From Trissonchulus latispiculum (taxonomy: Eukaryota; Nematoda; Enoplea; Enoplida; Ironidae), in contig JASAND010028892.1 of NCBI GenBank assembly GCA_030248195.1, forward strand, positions 36,064 through 100,063: 64,000 nt of DNA, in the 5' to 3' direction. Position 1 is the first letter of the stretch. Every line of letters begins with the position of its first letter. This document shows, piece after piece, positions 48,870-60,179 of the stretch. The translations under genes were made by a program, and so were the position numbers. Under the pieces are notes generated by a model. The model saw only the letters and a list, made by a program, of their open reading frames with translations. It was not told the DNA's origin and did no database searches.

Positions 48870-49230
48870 AGTGCAGAAGGTTTCTCAGAAAGTTGGACAT
48901 TTTGTCTCGAAAGTTTCTGATTTGTCTCAGACAATGTCTCAGAAAGTTAGCGATTGTCTCACAAGTTTGACTCGAAAGTTTGACAAAATGTCTCGAAAGT
49001 TTGACAAAATGTCTCGAAAGTTTGAGGAAATGTCTCGAAAGTTTTTCAAACTTTCGAGACAAAATTTAATCTTCCGAGAAAAGTTCTGAGACTTTTGCCA
49101 ACTTTCGAGACATTTTATAAACTTTCGAGACAATTTTAACTTTCGAGACATTTCCCAACTTTCGAGATATTTGCAAAGTTTTGAAACATTTTGCAAAGTT
49201 TTCAGACATTTATATTTCGAGACATTTGTT
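48870..49230. repeat. Inverted tandem array of a ~20-bp unit
   Basis: ATGTCTCGAAAGTTTGAC-type units run about six times on the + strand (48895-49045), then the complement AAACTTTCGAGACATTTT runs about eight times (49046-49225). Transcripts would fold into one long imperfect hairpin. Small frames here are repeat artefacts. Confidence 0.8.
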
Positions 49231-50245
49231 GAAACTTAGCAACCTATAGGGACATTCGTTAATTTAGAGACTTGTGTAGGCGGTAAATCGGATGCCGCCT
49301 GTACGATGCTGTTCTCATTCCAGGGGGAGGTCGAGACTTGTCCATTTGGGGGGAATGGTCCCACCCCCACCCCCTAGGTGCTTTTTAATTGCAGAATCTC
49401 TAAAAGCGCTTCGAGTGCGAGGGTGTTGTTAGGCAATTGTAGCGAAAGTGTGTGTTGATAATTGCACGAGAGGCAGTGTCGGCGTCAAGCATACGTGTGT
49501 TGGAGGAACTCCATGGTTTCCTTATGGGGGGGAGGTATCCGCTCCAGAAATTTTGACTAAATATACCCCCCCCCCGATTTGCGGGTACAAAAAGTTAGCT
49601 CAATTTGGCTAAAAATTGTCAGTTTTTGAAAAATTTATTTCAACTTCTGACTTTAAATTACTTTAAAACGATATAAAAACGCCGAAACCGTTAAAACTAA
49701 GCTTAACTTATGAAGTAAAAAGTTTATATATGCAAAGTGTTTGCATTTTTGTGCCGTTTTTCGAAATTTTTGAGGTCTGAATTTGGAGGGTCCCCCTAAG
49801 TTTGGGGGTCGAACACCAAACTTCCAAAATGTAGCCCCCCATAGGTGTGTTAAAAATCTACTTTACTAACTGTTAATCCACCCTAAATTACTTTACTTAA
49901 CTTTCGTGAATGATCAACGTAATCATTATAAACAGCAACCAGCTAGCTTATATCATGTAGCTTAATCGCTTATGTAATCAGTTGTAGTGTAATCGTCGTT
50001 GTGACCAGTCGGCCTGTTGAGCCATTCTTTGTATTTACTGCCGTATTCCTTATTTGCCATTAAAGAGTCCGTAAGTTCTTAATAAATTAAGATGGTTATT
50101 TATCTTTATTAGGGCATCTTTAGTTAGGGATATTTACTTTTCTTTTCGAGTGAGTTGCATCCTAGGTTAGGCTAGAGTAGAACCTGCATCGTTTCGCCAT
50201 TTAAGTGCCGGTTTGGTACCGGACAGTAAACCGGTAGTTAACATT

Positions 50246-50263
50246 TGGCGACGGTGACAGGAC
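50246..50263 (+). promoter_or_regulatory. Primer-binding-site-like motif
   Basis: TGGCGACGGTGACAGGAC directly after ...AACA-TT. TGGCGACnGTG following an LTR end in CA is the common layout at the 5' end of Ty3/gypsy-like retrotransposons. The same core lies beside the LTR-like repeat at 45164-45174 on the - strand. No downstream gag-pol is seen. Confidence 0.5.
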
Positions 50264-50504
50264 CACTGTCCGGTTTGCTAAATTGAAAAAGTTTCAAATT
50301 TCGTGATTTTTCAAAAACGAGTTTTGAACTTAATTTTGCGATTTATTGAAAAAGGATTGTAGTTTTAGAATCGCAAAAATTAGGAGAATCTTTTAAAATG
50401 CTTTTTATTTAAGTTCGAAGACTTTGAAATTCTCCTATTGTGTAGGGTGCAACTCTGAAAAATGATCAATTCAGAAAGTCTAGTTTGTCCGTTGGGGGAC
50501 TTGT

Positions 50505-51330
50505 CTTACCCCCACCCCCACCCCCCCCCCCAGAAGTTTTGAGTTGGGGGACGGTTTAGAAACTGATACTGCGTTATTGGGGCAGCCCAATAACCTATTT
50601 TGCAGTAAATTTTAGGTAGATTTAAGGTAGGATCCCAAACCCCCACCCCCCCACCCCCAAGACGGGAAAAATTTTTTGAAATTTTTGTAGTTAGGAAAAT
50701 TTTTCGTGGGTTCTTCCACACCTTTGTGCCGAACTTTCTCGATGCTGAGAAACATTGACACGAAGGAGAAGCAACAGAAGCTGAACTTGGAGCATAAATC
50801 GTGAAATTTTTGCTAAAATCGCCAAATTTTGGTAAATTTTTGTACCCCCCCAAGGGTAAATTTTGTCAAATTTTGCTAATTCGTGCCTAAATAAAATTTG
50901 TGGGTACTCCCCAAGGGTTGTATAATTTTTTGGGGACCCGTAATTGCTAGAATTTTGCAATTTTAGGCAATTTTTAGACAAAATTTTGACCCCCCCCAAA
51001 ACCCCCCAAAGGTCAATTTTCGTCGAATTTTGGCAAATTCTTGGCTGAATATTTTTTCTGGGAACACCCCAAGCGGCGTATAATTTTTGGGGACCCATAA
51101 TCGCCAAAATCTCGAAGTTTCGGAAATTTTAAGATAAAATTTCGAAACCCCCCAATCGACCCAAAAATCGATTTTTGAACGATTTTTTAGGCCGAATTGC
51201 TTCAAATAACGACCGTCCTAGACGCAAAACGTCGTTCTAGGAGGATTTCCGACTGATTTTTGTGTCAAAAACGTAATTTTGACTTGATTCTGTACCCCCC
51301 CCCCCCCCCCCCCCCCCCCCAAATTACCAA
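50505..51330. repeat. C-run-rich block with ~145-bp repeats
   Basis: Two to three diverged units with CCCCAAGnGnnGTATAATTTTTTGGGGACCC (for example at about 50917 and 51067, quoted in part) separated by CCCCCC tracts. Homopolymer C runs reach about 26 near 51294-51320, which are prone to sequencing error. Open frames on the - strand are repeat artefacts. Confidence 0.6.
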
Positions 51331-52000
51331 TTTTTGGACATATTTTGTTGAAATGTTGAAAACCAAAAGGGGCATAAGTTCTAACTAGAGTACATAATGT
51401 ATAAGAGTGCGACAGCATTCAAGCTCTCTGTTATCACCTCAAATGGTTTTCGACCGTTCCCAGCATTGAACTTCAGCTAATTGGGGTTGATAAAATGTGC
51501 AATTATATTGTACGATGCATTCACTGAGTATAAATAAATAACATTGGTCTTAACAGGTGGCAGTAACTTTGGAGGAAACTGATTTCCTAAAAAGTCATAA
51601 CTTTTTAGCCCCCGCAATCGTTGGCGTATATTGACTTTGGCTGAGCTCTCTTAGAGGGTCCATAGAAGAGTTTTAATAAAAATTTAACAATTTACGGAAT
51701 AGCTGGCAACACCCGACAAATTTAATGCTTAGTACCGAAACTGATTTGCTACTTTTGCTCTGTTCTGTAAGGCCTGGCTATCTTAGTTAAGCCGGTTTAG
51801 ACCGTACGGAAACAATGTGTTAGGATCATTTTTTACCTGTGCAACAAATTTAAGCTCAGAATTTGAAGCTAGTCCATAGAAAACGTTTTCAGTTTCCTTC
51901 TTTTTCGCCAATATTCAAACTGCACATAGTGCCGTGCTGCCAATATTCAAACTGCACATATTTTCCATACCGTTCTCTGCTTATGTTTCAATATGCTTTA

Positions 52001-52247
52001 GATTCTGCCACGCGCCGAAATCCTGAGAGATCACATAACGGAGATGCACACGGAACTTCCTCAAGACAACAATCTAATTATACAATCGGTCGACGCTAGC
52101 ATGTGTAAAATTTGCAGAATTGAAGACGTCAGTATCGCCATGTCGCCCTGTGGTCACACTGGATGCGGCAGGTGCATTCCAGAATTTGTACTTTGCCCAT
52201 TCTGCCGCCATAGGGTAGACAATACGATGCGCATCAAAATTATTTAA
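52001..52247 (+). CDS. IAP-type RING finger exon
   Basis: A 3'-terminal exon preceded by a CTTTAG acceptor and ending at TAA. The frame starts ILPRAEILRDH and carries a C-terminal RING with C-x2-C-x11-C-x-H-x2-C-x2-C-x6-C-x2-C spacing (MCKICRIEDVS, PCGHTGCGRC, CPFCRHRV). It ends about a dozen residues later, as in inhibitor-of-apoptosis and MDM2-type ubiquitin ligases. CGHTGC is one residue shorter than the usual IAP spacing, so the fold should be checked. An internal ATG at 52044 could also start a short product. No BIR domain is visible in the window; upstream is a duplicated non-coding block. It may be a terminal exon of a larger gene, or a fragment. Confidence 0.65.
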
Positions 52248-52325
52248 ACAATCGCTTGAAGTCGTGTGTAAATTTAATTATTTTATCAAAACAGCCCTAC
52301 TTTGTACCACCACTTGATGATAATA

Positions 52326-52622
52326 ATGGCGCTCCAATCACTCTTTAAGCCAAGGCTTGTTCCATACAACAACTCGATAAAGGTGCTTTTTGTTGACCCC
52401 ATAGCCAGCTCCTCTCAGATGTGCCCCATTTCGACTTGCGCCTACATAACGAGATCAACCGATGTTAAAGACCGTTTTGCAAAGCTTAAGCACCACTTGG
52501 TAACTTCCCATCCACATAAAAGAGATGCACATGCAAAGTTTACTGCAGTGAATGCAGAAGCGAAACAACTTTCATCCGTTGGTTCCAGCATGCCTGTTTC
52601 CAGCGGCACTTTCCAGCGCTGA
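52326..52622 (+). CDS. Small C2H2-like zinc-finger ORF
   Basis: A 98-codon frame beginning MALQSLFKPRLV, 80 bp after the RING stop. It contains a single zinc-binding-like motif: C-x4-C (CPISTC), about 19 residues, then H-x4-H (HLVTSH). Codon choice and residue pattern look protein-like, but no partner domain or homolog is recognised. A preceding frame, PYFVPPLDDNNGAPITL, directly after a CAG acceptor-like site at 52294, suggests this is part of a spliced or frameshifted gene. It could be the tail of the same locus as the RING exon. Confidence 0.35.
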   Translation: MALQSLFKPRLVPYNNSIKVLFVDPIASSSQMCPISTCAYITRSTDVKDRFAKLKHHLVTSHPHKRDAHAKFTAVNAEAKQLSSVGSSMPVSSGTFQR

Positions 52623-53331
52623 CCAATACACGATATCCGCTAGAAGTCGTGTGTGAATATTGTGCATTTGTAAGGATTTGAACTTCTTTTATGGGAGACG
52701 TATTGGGGTTGATAAAATGTTCAATCATACGATGCATTCACTGAGTATAAATAAATAATATTGTTCTGACCACGTGGCGTGGCAGTAATTTTGGAAAAAC
52801 CTGATTACCTCAAAAACATAACTTTTCAGCCACCACAGTCGTTGTTGGCGTATACTGACTTTGGCTGTACTCTCTTAGAGGGCCCATAGAAGAGGGTGAA
52901 TTTAACAATTTACAGAATAGCTGGCAACACCCGACAAAATTAATGCTTTTTCTTAGCACCGAAACTGATTTGATACATTTGCTCTGTTCTCTAAGGCCTG
53001 GCTATCTTAGTTAAGCCGGTTTAGACCGTACGGAAACAATGTGTTAGGATCATTTTTTTACCTGTGCAACAAATTTAAGCTCAGAATTTGAAGCTAGTCC
53101 ATAGAAAAGGTTTTCAGTTTCCTTCTTTTTCGCCAATATTCAAACTGCACATAGTGCCGTGCTGCCAATATTCAAACTGCACATATTTTCCATACCGTTC
53201 TAACAGGTGGCAGTAACTTTGGAGAAAACTGATTTCCTAAAAATTCATAACTTTTAGCCCCCGCAATCGTTGGCGTATATTGACTTTGGCTGAGCTCTCT
53301 TAGAGGACCCATAGAAGAGGGTGAATTTCAG

Positions 53332-53435
53332 ATGTGAACGTGATTTCAGATATAGTTAGCGTACCATTCCACGCCAGTAAAAAGGATTTTGTGTTGTTAC
53401 ATCATGCCAATTCCAATGACTACTTGCTCTTCTGA
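53332..53435 (+). CDS. Possible terminal exon, unknown protein
   Basis: After a TTTCAG acceptor-like site a phase-1 frame reads VNVISDIVSVPFHASKKDFV and continues to LLF-stop. The pattern is protein-like (alternating hydrophobics) but only ~34 residues. It sits at the exact end of the third partial copy of the 51480 duplication, so the duplication may have carried in its splice acceptor. Family not recognised. Confidence 0.3.
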
Positions 53436-54207
53436 CGGTGGTGGTGCTATCTTCGTAGACTGCAGCTGCTATCGCTCAAGCAGACTGCCAAGCACTGGTA
53501 GCCCCTAAATGAACCCCATACCGCCCATTCTGCTAGCACGAACATGCATGTCTGATTTACTGTACATCTGTAACATGAGTAACTCATGATTACTATGTTT
53601 AGTACTGCCCAAGTTTGTTGCGACTAGACTTCCTCCCGTTCCTCTGTTTCTGCGAACATTTTGTCTTGGGAGAGTCTCTTCATAGCTAACTATACGAACT
53701 TATGTGACTATGCGAACATGTGTATTGACTGATAGCTAAAGAATGTTGTGTATACTTTGGTGAAGACTTCTTTTGATGTTGTGGTTTGAACATTTTATTA
53801 TGCTGAGCTAAATAAAACTGGTGACGTAACATGCGACGATCGCGCGACACTTGAATATTATTCCCTTCTGTTCTTAATACTGCAATCATTTTATTATTCA
53901 GTGCATGGTAACACTTTGTCTTTAACTCCCCACTTTCGCTCTAGGCCAGAATTTCATACAACTATACATCCATAATGTTGGATGTTTGGCGTTAGTAGAT
54001 AACATAAACTTTAACATGTTACAAACATTTGAAAACCATTAGGATAATGATATGAGATCCACTATCTTTTTCACTTTTCCAAGCCGTTCGTATACTTATC
54101 GTTTTGCCAACATGTACTATGAGGCCGTGAAGAAATTTCTGGAGCTGTTTCATTTCTTGCAACTTTTTCGTTACTTTGTCAGGTAATTATAAGTAGATCT
54201 CACAAAC

Positions 54208-54390
54208 TTGGAACAGAACTGGAAAACAGACGAGTTGGATATCATTCTGGAAAATAGTACTTATCTTACTTACAAGGAACTCATAAAGGAACTATTAACT
54301 ATTGCTGTTAAAACTGGAAGGTCCCTAAACTTAGCCCCTGAAAAACCCATTACGACTAATTTTGTTGGAAAGCCTTTGACTGTACTATAG
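54208..54390 (+). CDS. Protein-like ORF, unknown
   Basis: 60 codons (NWKTDELDIILENSTYLTYK, then a leucine-rich helix and LNLAPEKPITTNF) ending in TAG. Immediately upstream (54084-54182) another frame reads RFANMYYEAVKKFLELFHFL up to a GTAATT donor-like site. A simple splice between the two does not keep frame, so this is either a decayed gene or two unrelated frames. Confidence 0.25.
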   Translation: MEQNWKTDELDIILENSTYLTYKELIKELLTIAVKTGRSLNLAPEKPITTNFVGKPLTVL

Positions 54391-55256
54391 TATAACATCC
54401 CCCTCTTTGCCGTACCAAGAGTGCACAATAGATAAGGGTGTGACAGCTAGCAAGCTTTCTCTTATTAGCAGCTGGTACTCGCTCTGCGCGCTAACGGCTA
54501 CCCCACCCCACAAACCTAAAGTCTGACCAAAAAATGTGTGTACAAAATCTGTAACGCCTCCAGTGAACTCAATATTCGTCGTAACCCCATAAAACCATAT
54601 ATTTTCGGAATCCTTGCAGCGAGACGAACATTTTTATAAAATTTAAAATTTTTTAAAGTTTCAAAAATTTTAAAATATCGGTTTATCGGGGAATTTTTTC
54701 GGACCGTTCAAGCCATTCAGCTCATTCTTTCAGAAAAATTTGCCCGTCCAAAGACGCATCGATTGACACAAGAACAAAATAATCGGTTGAGAAATAAGTA
54801 TTTTATTCCAAAATTTCATTTTTCCATTTCCTCTGATGTTTGCCGCTTTTTGCAACTTTGACTGGTTATTACTCGCGACTCGCTCATACTGAATGTAATT
54901 GTTTAGGTGCGTGCAGGATAGTTACAACAAGGAACAGAGCTAAGGATGAAGAAAAGCAACATTTCAACTTCCTATGTTTCAAAGGCGTGACTTAAACCTT
55001 TAAGTTCTGGCTGGGTGCCTTATGGCTTTGTTGGAATGCTCGTGGCTTTATGGTACTGATTGGATCTCTCAGTAACGTTGCATACTATGTACCTAAGATT
55101 AAAGGTATTTTAATAAAATGTAACATGTTTTTACTTCTGTAACAAAATCATGTGCATAGCACATAACAGTTCAAATGTTGTTCATATTTGCTAACATATC
55201 AATAGTAAAAATGTTGTAAGCTTCGGGTTTATTGCAGAACTAACTAAGAAAGTGCG
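54391..55256. other. No feature seen
   Basis: AT-rich, no conserved ORF, no clear repeat apart from a short AAAATTT-rich stretch near 54640-54680. Confidence 0.4.
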
Positions 55257-55523
55257 ATGGTGAAGTGCGAAGAAACTGAATCATACCGCCGAGTGCGATG
55301 GTTGCCATCGGAAAAGAAGCTAATGGTGGTTGTTCAGAAACGGCTGGCTGATTCTGGATGCGTAATATCGGAAATGATGAAACTTGATAAAAGTCATGGA
55401 TTGAAATGTATCATCCACAATCAGCACAAACGAGCTGAATCCGACCGCCGAGTGCAATGGTTGCCATCGGAAAAGAAGCTATTGGTCAGTGTTCAGAATC
55501 GGCTGGCTGATTCTAGATGCTAG
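55257..55523 (+). CDS. ORF with internal duplicated 25-residue motif
   Basis: 88 codons starting ATG, an in-frame stop lying 9 bp upstream. The motif RRVRWLPSEKKLMVVVQKRL appears at residues ~11-35 and again, slightly changed (RRVQWLPSEKKLLVSVQNRL), at ~62-86. Each ends ADSxC, and the second is followed directly by TAG. A third DNA copy lies at 55710-55805. I do not recognise the motif. The downstream TCTAGATTCTAGA palindrome and a GTAAATAAAG signal near 55957 look like a 3' UTR. Confidence 0.35.
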   Translation: MVKCEETESYRRVRWLPSEKKLMVVVQKRLADSGCVISEMMKLDKSHGLKCIIHNQHKRAESDRRVQWLPSEKKLLVSVQNRLADSRC

Positions 55524-55962
55524 AGATTCTAGATTCTAGAGAAATTAGCTAAAATATAAACGTGGTGAGTATTTTGTGCAGAAAATATTGAATCTGCGAT
55601 TGGAAGATATTCTTTAGTTTCTACTGTGTACTGCCAACTGTAATGAATTTCCGGTGTTTATGTTTCATTGTAAATGTATATATATATTGAAATGTATCAT
55701 CCACAATCAGCACAAACGAGCTGAATCCGACCGCCGAGTGCAATGGTTGCCATCGGAAAAGAAGCTATTGGTCAGTGATCAGAATCGGCTGGCTGATTCT
55801 AGATGCTAGAGATTCTAGATTCTAGAGAAATTAGCTAAAATATAAACGTGGTGAGTATTTTGTGCAGAAAATATTGAATCTGCGATTGGAAGATATTCTT
55901 TAGTTTCTACTGTGTACTGCCAACTTTAATGAATTTCCGGTGTTTATGTTTCATTGTAAATA
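55401..55962 (+). repeat. Tandem duplication of a ~280-bp 3'-exon-like unit
   Basis: 55401-55678 and 55687-55962 are almost identical, joined by a short TATATATA tract. Each contains the WLPSEKKLLVS motif, a stop, CTAGATTCTAGAG and TGAATTTCCGGTGTTTATG. The second copy ends in AATAAAG. Confidence 0.85.
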
Positions 55963-56571
55963 AAGTGAAATGTTAATTGTTCACAATGTCAAGCTTAGTC
56001 CAATTAGTTCAAAAAACATCAGTCTAATCATAAAATTATGTGCACAGCTAAATTTCAGTTCAATTAGCACAAAGCACGTATTAAACCACATCAGTCTAAA
56101 TAAGTCTAGTCCAATAACATATGCACATGTAAAACAAAACAGTTGAGGTAGTCACAGTCACAAGCATCAAATTAACAGTTAGGCTAAAAATACAGTCATC
56201 CAAAGTTAAGGGGGGTTCACCATGAACAACTTTATGGTCACGGATTTTGCTCATTTTCACACAAAATTTCATCATACATGTCCTGCACATCGAATATAAG
56301 TTTTGACTAGTTTTTAGCGAGTAACCGGCTAACAATTACATGCAATTTGAAATATTGTGAAAACGACGGTGTCGTAGCAAATAAAGGCAATTTACACCTA
56401 GAACATCCTTGAGAATGGAGCTTCATTCGGTTATATGTTTGATAACTGATGTAAACAAAGGATTTAGAGTAACGTTTAATGGGGGAAGGTCTACTTCATG
56501 GCTTTATTTAGTGATTTTGAGGAGTGGTACCGGCGCTGGAAAGCCTTGACCACGACAACCATTTAAGGTGG

Positions 56572-57722
56572 TGATTCCATTTGGTCACATAAAGTTTGCA
56601 CCATCATTATTCATTCATTACTGAAGTGAAGAAGCCATTTTTATATCGAAATGCAGCTTGACATTCTCTATTCTCTTTTTAATGCACGCCATGAAACTTA
56701 TGTTGCTTTTCTAAAATATTTTTAACACATTTTAGAAGAAGTATAATTTTCCAGATTTTTGCAGACTCAAGTAAATTTTTTCGCGGGACATCGGTTATAT
56801 CAATCGATACCTCCATCAAATAGCTAGGGACGATTTTTCATTTATTGTGAAATCGCTCTTCGTTATAGAGAAATAAGCTAAAATGTGTGCGTAACCTGTA
56901 TTTTGGCTACGTTTTCCAAATTTGACAAGCAATTACTTTAGCTGGAAAGCAGTAATCGAGGTAACTAAAAAATGTCAATGGGTATATTTGTGCAGAACTC
57001 ATCTGTTAACTAGCAGTTCTCAGCGGATGCTCCCTTTGGAAAAAAATTGGTCGTGTTTTTGCAAAAACTACATTTTTATGATAGCAGCCTACGGGATAGC
57101 TGTTGGAAGACGATCATGGGTGGGATAATTTGTCCCTATGAGACCTTCAGTTCGATTTTACGGCTTGCAATTTTCATGAAATGATGGATTAATTGATTTC
57201 TGCAGAAATGACAAGTTTTCGACGCCAAAACACGAGAATCGGCTATATCCGTACCTGTGCTTGGGGGGTTTGGGGGGGGGTCCCCCCAGGCCTGGGCTTC
57301 ACCTTCACCCCCTACAGAGGGGTTCCTCACCCCCCCTAGAATACGGAATTCGGTAAAAATCGGAAAAATCCGGTTTTCCGGCGGCCGTCGGCCGCCGGCT
57401 CACTCCCATCCAGAACGTCCCCTCCTGCACATGTCTGGCCAAATCTCACGGTAGAGAAAAGCTAGAAAGTTCCTTTAAAAAACTAAAATGTGAAGGTCAA
57501 TAAGATCTTTCGAATGATAGCCATAACTGTATAGCTGCTGCCAAACGTTCAGAAATTGGGAAAACCACTCTGACCGGAAATCTCGAATTTTTGAATCGGG
57601 ATTGCGCGGAGGGTGCTAGAACGCTGAAAGAACGTATTTCTGAAAGTTTCGTCAAATTTCATCTTTCATCAGATTGACGCCGGCAACCAACAATATGTGC
57701 CTAAAAGGAATCACCACCTTAA
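56572..57722. mobile_element. TTAA element, copy 2
   Basis: TTAAGGTGGTGATTCCATTT at the left, AAAAGGAATCACCACC-TTAA at the right. Collinear with copy 1 (40266-41255) except for a ~195-bp G/C-rich insertion at about 57248-57444 that contains CCGGCGGCCGTCGGCCGCCGG. No transposase. Confidence 0.88.
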
Positions 57723-59318
57723 TAGCCAATAACTTGAATTTGGCGCATTGGCGGGCTATGGTCCCAGAAGCAAAAATGTGCCCGATAATGAGAGCTGTCA
57801 ATGGATATAAAACAACGCATATATTTCGACAAATTTGAAAAATCGCCATTTTGAGATTGTGGTTGTTAGACCCTCATATTTGACCCCAGCGACCAACTGG
57901 GTGTACTAACCTGCACCATTTGTATCCAAGCTTGGCCTAAAGTCACCAATAAATGGTGCCCAAATAGGTAGTCTAACATTTTGTAGGCCTGTGTTGCTAT
58001 AGCCTTATGTTGTTTGCCAAAAAGCACGAAATTTCGAAATTTTGCTAAAAATTCAGAATTCTGCGCCAGAGAAATCTCGAAATGGGTCAGAGCTAACCTG
58101 GATCAATTGGTATCGTTCGAAATGTCATAAGCTGTGATTTGTAGGAAGTAGAATTTTTAATTAGGCCTTACAGCTTTCAGAAAATTTCATCAAATTTGCT
58201 GACCCCCAATTTCAACGTTGAAAATTTGGCTGTTCTCAAACTACAAAAATTAATTAAAAAATTTTGAAGGACTAAATTAAAATTCCGCTTCCTACAAATC
58301 ACCCTTCTTGATCGCATTTGTAACATAAACTGGACGTTGAACTGTTCTCTTTTGTCGTTGGCGAGATATCTCTGGCGCAAGGAAAAATCACCACTTTTTC
58401 CGTTTCCTATGTTTAACACATGCTGACATAAACTTTGAAGTGAAATTACTCGCAAACCGTGAGAGAGCCGACTAAAATTTCAAAAACTCGTTAATATATA
58501 CCATTCGGACATCAAAATATGTGAAAATGCGCAAAATCTGAGATGGTCAAAAAATCGACCAAAAATGGAACCCCGTCTTAAACGGTTTCTTTGTGGATAG
58601 GGCAAAGGACAAGGGTAATTCCCATTTTAATGGACTCCTGAGCATCCAGGCGAAAAGTAACACAGTTTAGGTGATATCTCGTTTAGGCGACCACATCCTG
58701 AAACTTTGGTCCATTTGTCTGAACAGACTTCAGACAATCTCTACAAGCCACCACGCAGCGAATAATAGCATTTAGCGCAAAGGTGTTTCAGTGCACCGAT
58801 GTCCTTTGATAAAAGCAAAGTTTGAAAAACATAAGAAATAAATTCACAACTGCAATAGGTAGATCACAGACCAGATTCATCTCGCAGCAAGTTCTACCAA
58901 TTATATTATTGTGTGTTTGTCGATAATACATAGGTATACCAATAAACGTGTGAAGGGTATGTGAATAATGTAGGATATGAAATTGTCACTTCAGCTTCAG
59001 CACCTGAGACCCGAAAAATTCGAGACTCGGCTGGGACTCGAACTTTGCAATACTAATACAATCTTACTTTTCTCAAACAATTTCCTTTTGGCTTTCTGGA
59101 TATACATAGGGGAAATTGGGCTGGTTGGAATTTTTGACAGTCTGATTTGCAGCAGATGACAGTTGTCAAAAACTGACGTAGCAGTACATGAAGGAATACA
59201 AACCAAATATTTTAACTTAAGTTTAGCCAACCGTGTAGACAAAAAGCAAAGACGAAGTCGGCTAATCCAGCATTAGTATCAAAACGATAAGTATTTCAAG
59301 TATCGTCACACAGTCACA
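57723..59318. other. No gene seen
   Basis: AT-rich non-coding DNA with AAAATTT-rich, satellite-like phrasing (57840-58600). I could not define unit boundaries. The small open frames on both strands show no recognisable domain. Confidence 0.35.
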
Positions 59319-60006
59319 CCACATGTACTAACATCAAGAGTACATAATAAAGAGTATGAAACTCTTACACTAGCATGTACAAATCATGCTAGGTATGCTC
59401 AGTTCATTAACTCGGGACCCCCCCCGTAACTTCCGGGGGGGTGCCACTTTGCACTGATTACACGCTTTCATATAAGCGTGTGTCTGCTCGCTGATTGGCC
59501 CACTATCCCAAGGCTTACTGTAAGTGCCTTATTAGTTATTTTAATTAATTAATTATAACTTTAATTAGTTTAGTACAATCAAAAAACTAATTCGACAACT
59601 TTGTAGCATTTTTTCTGCTCTTTCCAATGATATAAAAATTGTTGCACAATACAAAAATTTGCATGAATGTAGTGTGCAACAATTTTTATATCATTGGAAA
59701 GAGCAGAAAAAATGCTACAAAATTGTCGAATTAGTTTTTTGATTGTACTAAACTAATTAAAGTTATAATTAATTAATTAAAATAACTAATAAAGTACTTA
59801 CAGTAAGCCTTGGGATAGTGGGCCAATCAGCGAGCAGACACACGCTTATATGAAAGCGTGTAATTAGTGCAAAGTGGGACCCCCCCCCCGGAAGTTACGG
59901 GGGGGGGTCCCGAGTTAATGAACCGAGCATACCTAGCATGATATGTGCATGCTAGTGTAAGAGTTTCATACTCTTATATTATGTACTCTTGCTAACATAC
60001 ATGTGG
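59319..60006. mobile_element. Near-perfect 688-bp hairpin element
   Basis: Arms 59319-59648 and 59673-60006 are reverse complements with few mismatches and a 24-bp loop. Outer ends CCACATGTA. Each arm contains a further short G-run/C-run hairpin around AACTTCCGGGGGGG. The high arm identity implies recent insertion or gene conversion. No ORF. Confidence 0.9.
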
Positions 60007-60179
60007 CAGACTTTAATAGACAGCGGTTGACAGGGAATTCGAAAAACCGCAACCATTCCATTTGGATGATATCTGATTCCATTGGATGGGCACATTCTAA
60101 CAAGACAAACAAACGTAAAGTATTTAATGTTTTTTGCTAACAAATGCTAAATAAACTAGTAATGCTTTTAAATATTAAC

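Larger units (their letters stand above)
45372..50243 (+). other. Hairpin-rich region, candidate long LTR or leader
   Basis: No convincing ORF in 4.9 kb. Instead perfect or near-perfect inverted repeats with tiny loops occur every 100-300 bp: 45741-45760, 45765-45785, 46395-46421, 46427-46445, 46479-46550, 46933-46968, 47019-47049, 47201-47228, 47842-47864, 48124-48150, 48234-48251, 48647-48683. Several GGCC(T/C)..GGGCC mini-hairpins lie in 47370-47690. The region ends in ACA followed by a primer-binding-site-like motif at 50246, so it may be one long LTR of an element on the + strand. Its start and its partner LTR are not visible. Confidence 0.45.
51480..53326. repeat. Direct duplication flanking the RING locus
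   Basis: 51480-51975 is repeated at 52701-53200 with about 90 percent identity by eye. A third partial copy (53201-53326, matching 51551-51680) follows head to tail. Within each unit ATATTCAAACTGCACATA is itself doubled. The 725-bp segment between copies 1 and 2 contains the RING and zinc-finger ORFs. Confidence 0.88.

Noticed and set aside
45372..50243. A fully defined LTR with partner
   Set aside because: Only one possible 3' boundary is visible; no matching second copy occurs in the window, so LTR limits are not claimed.
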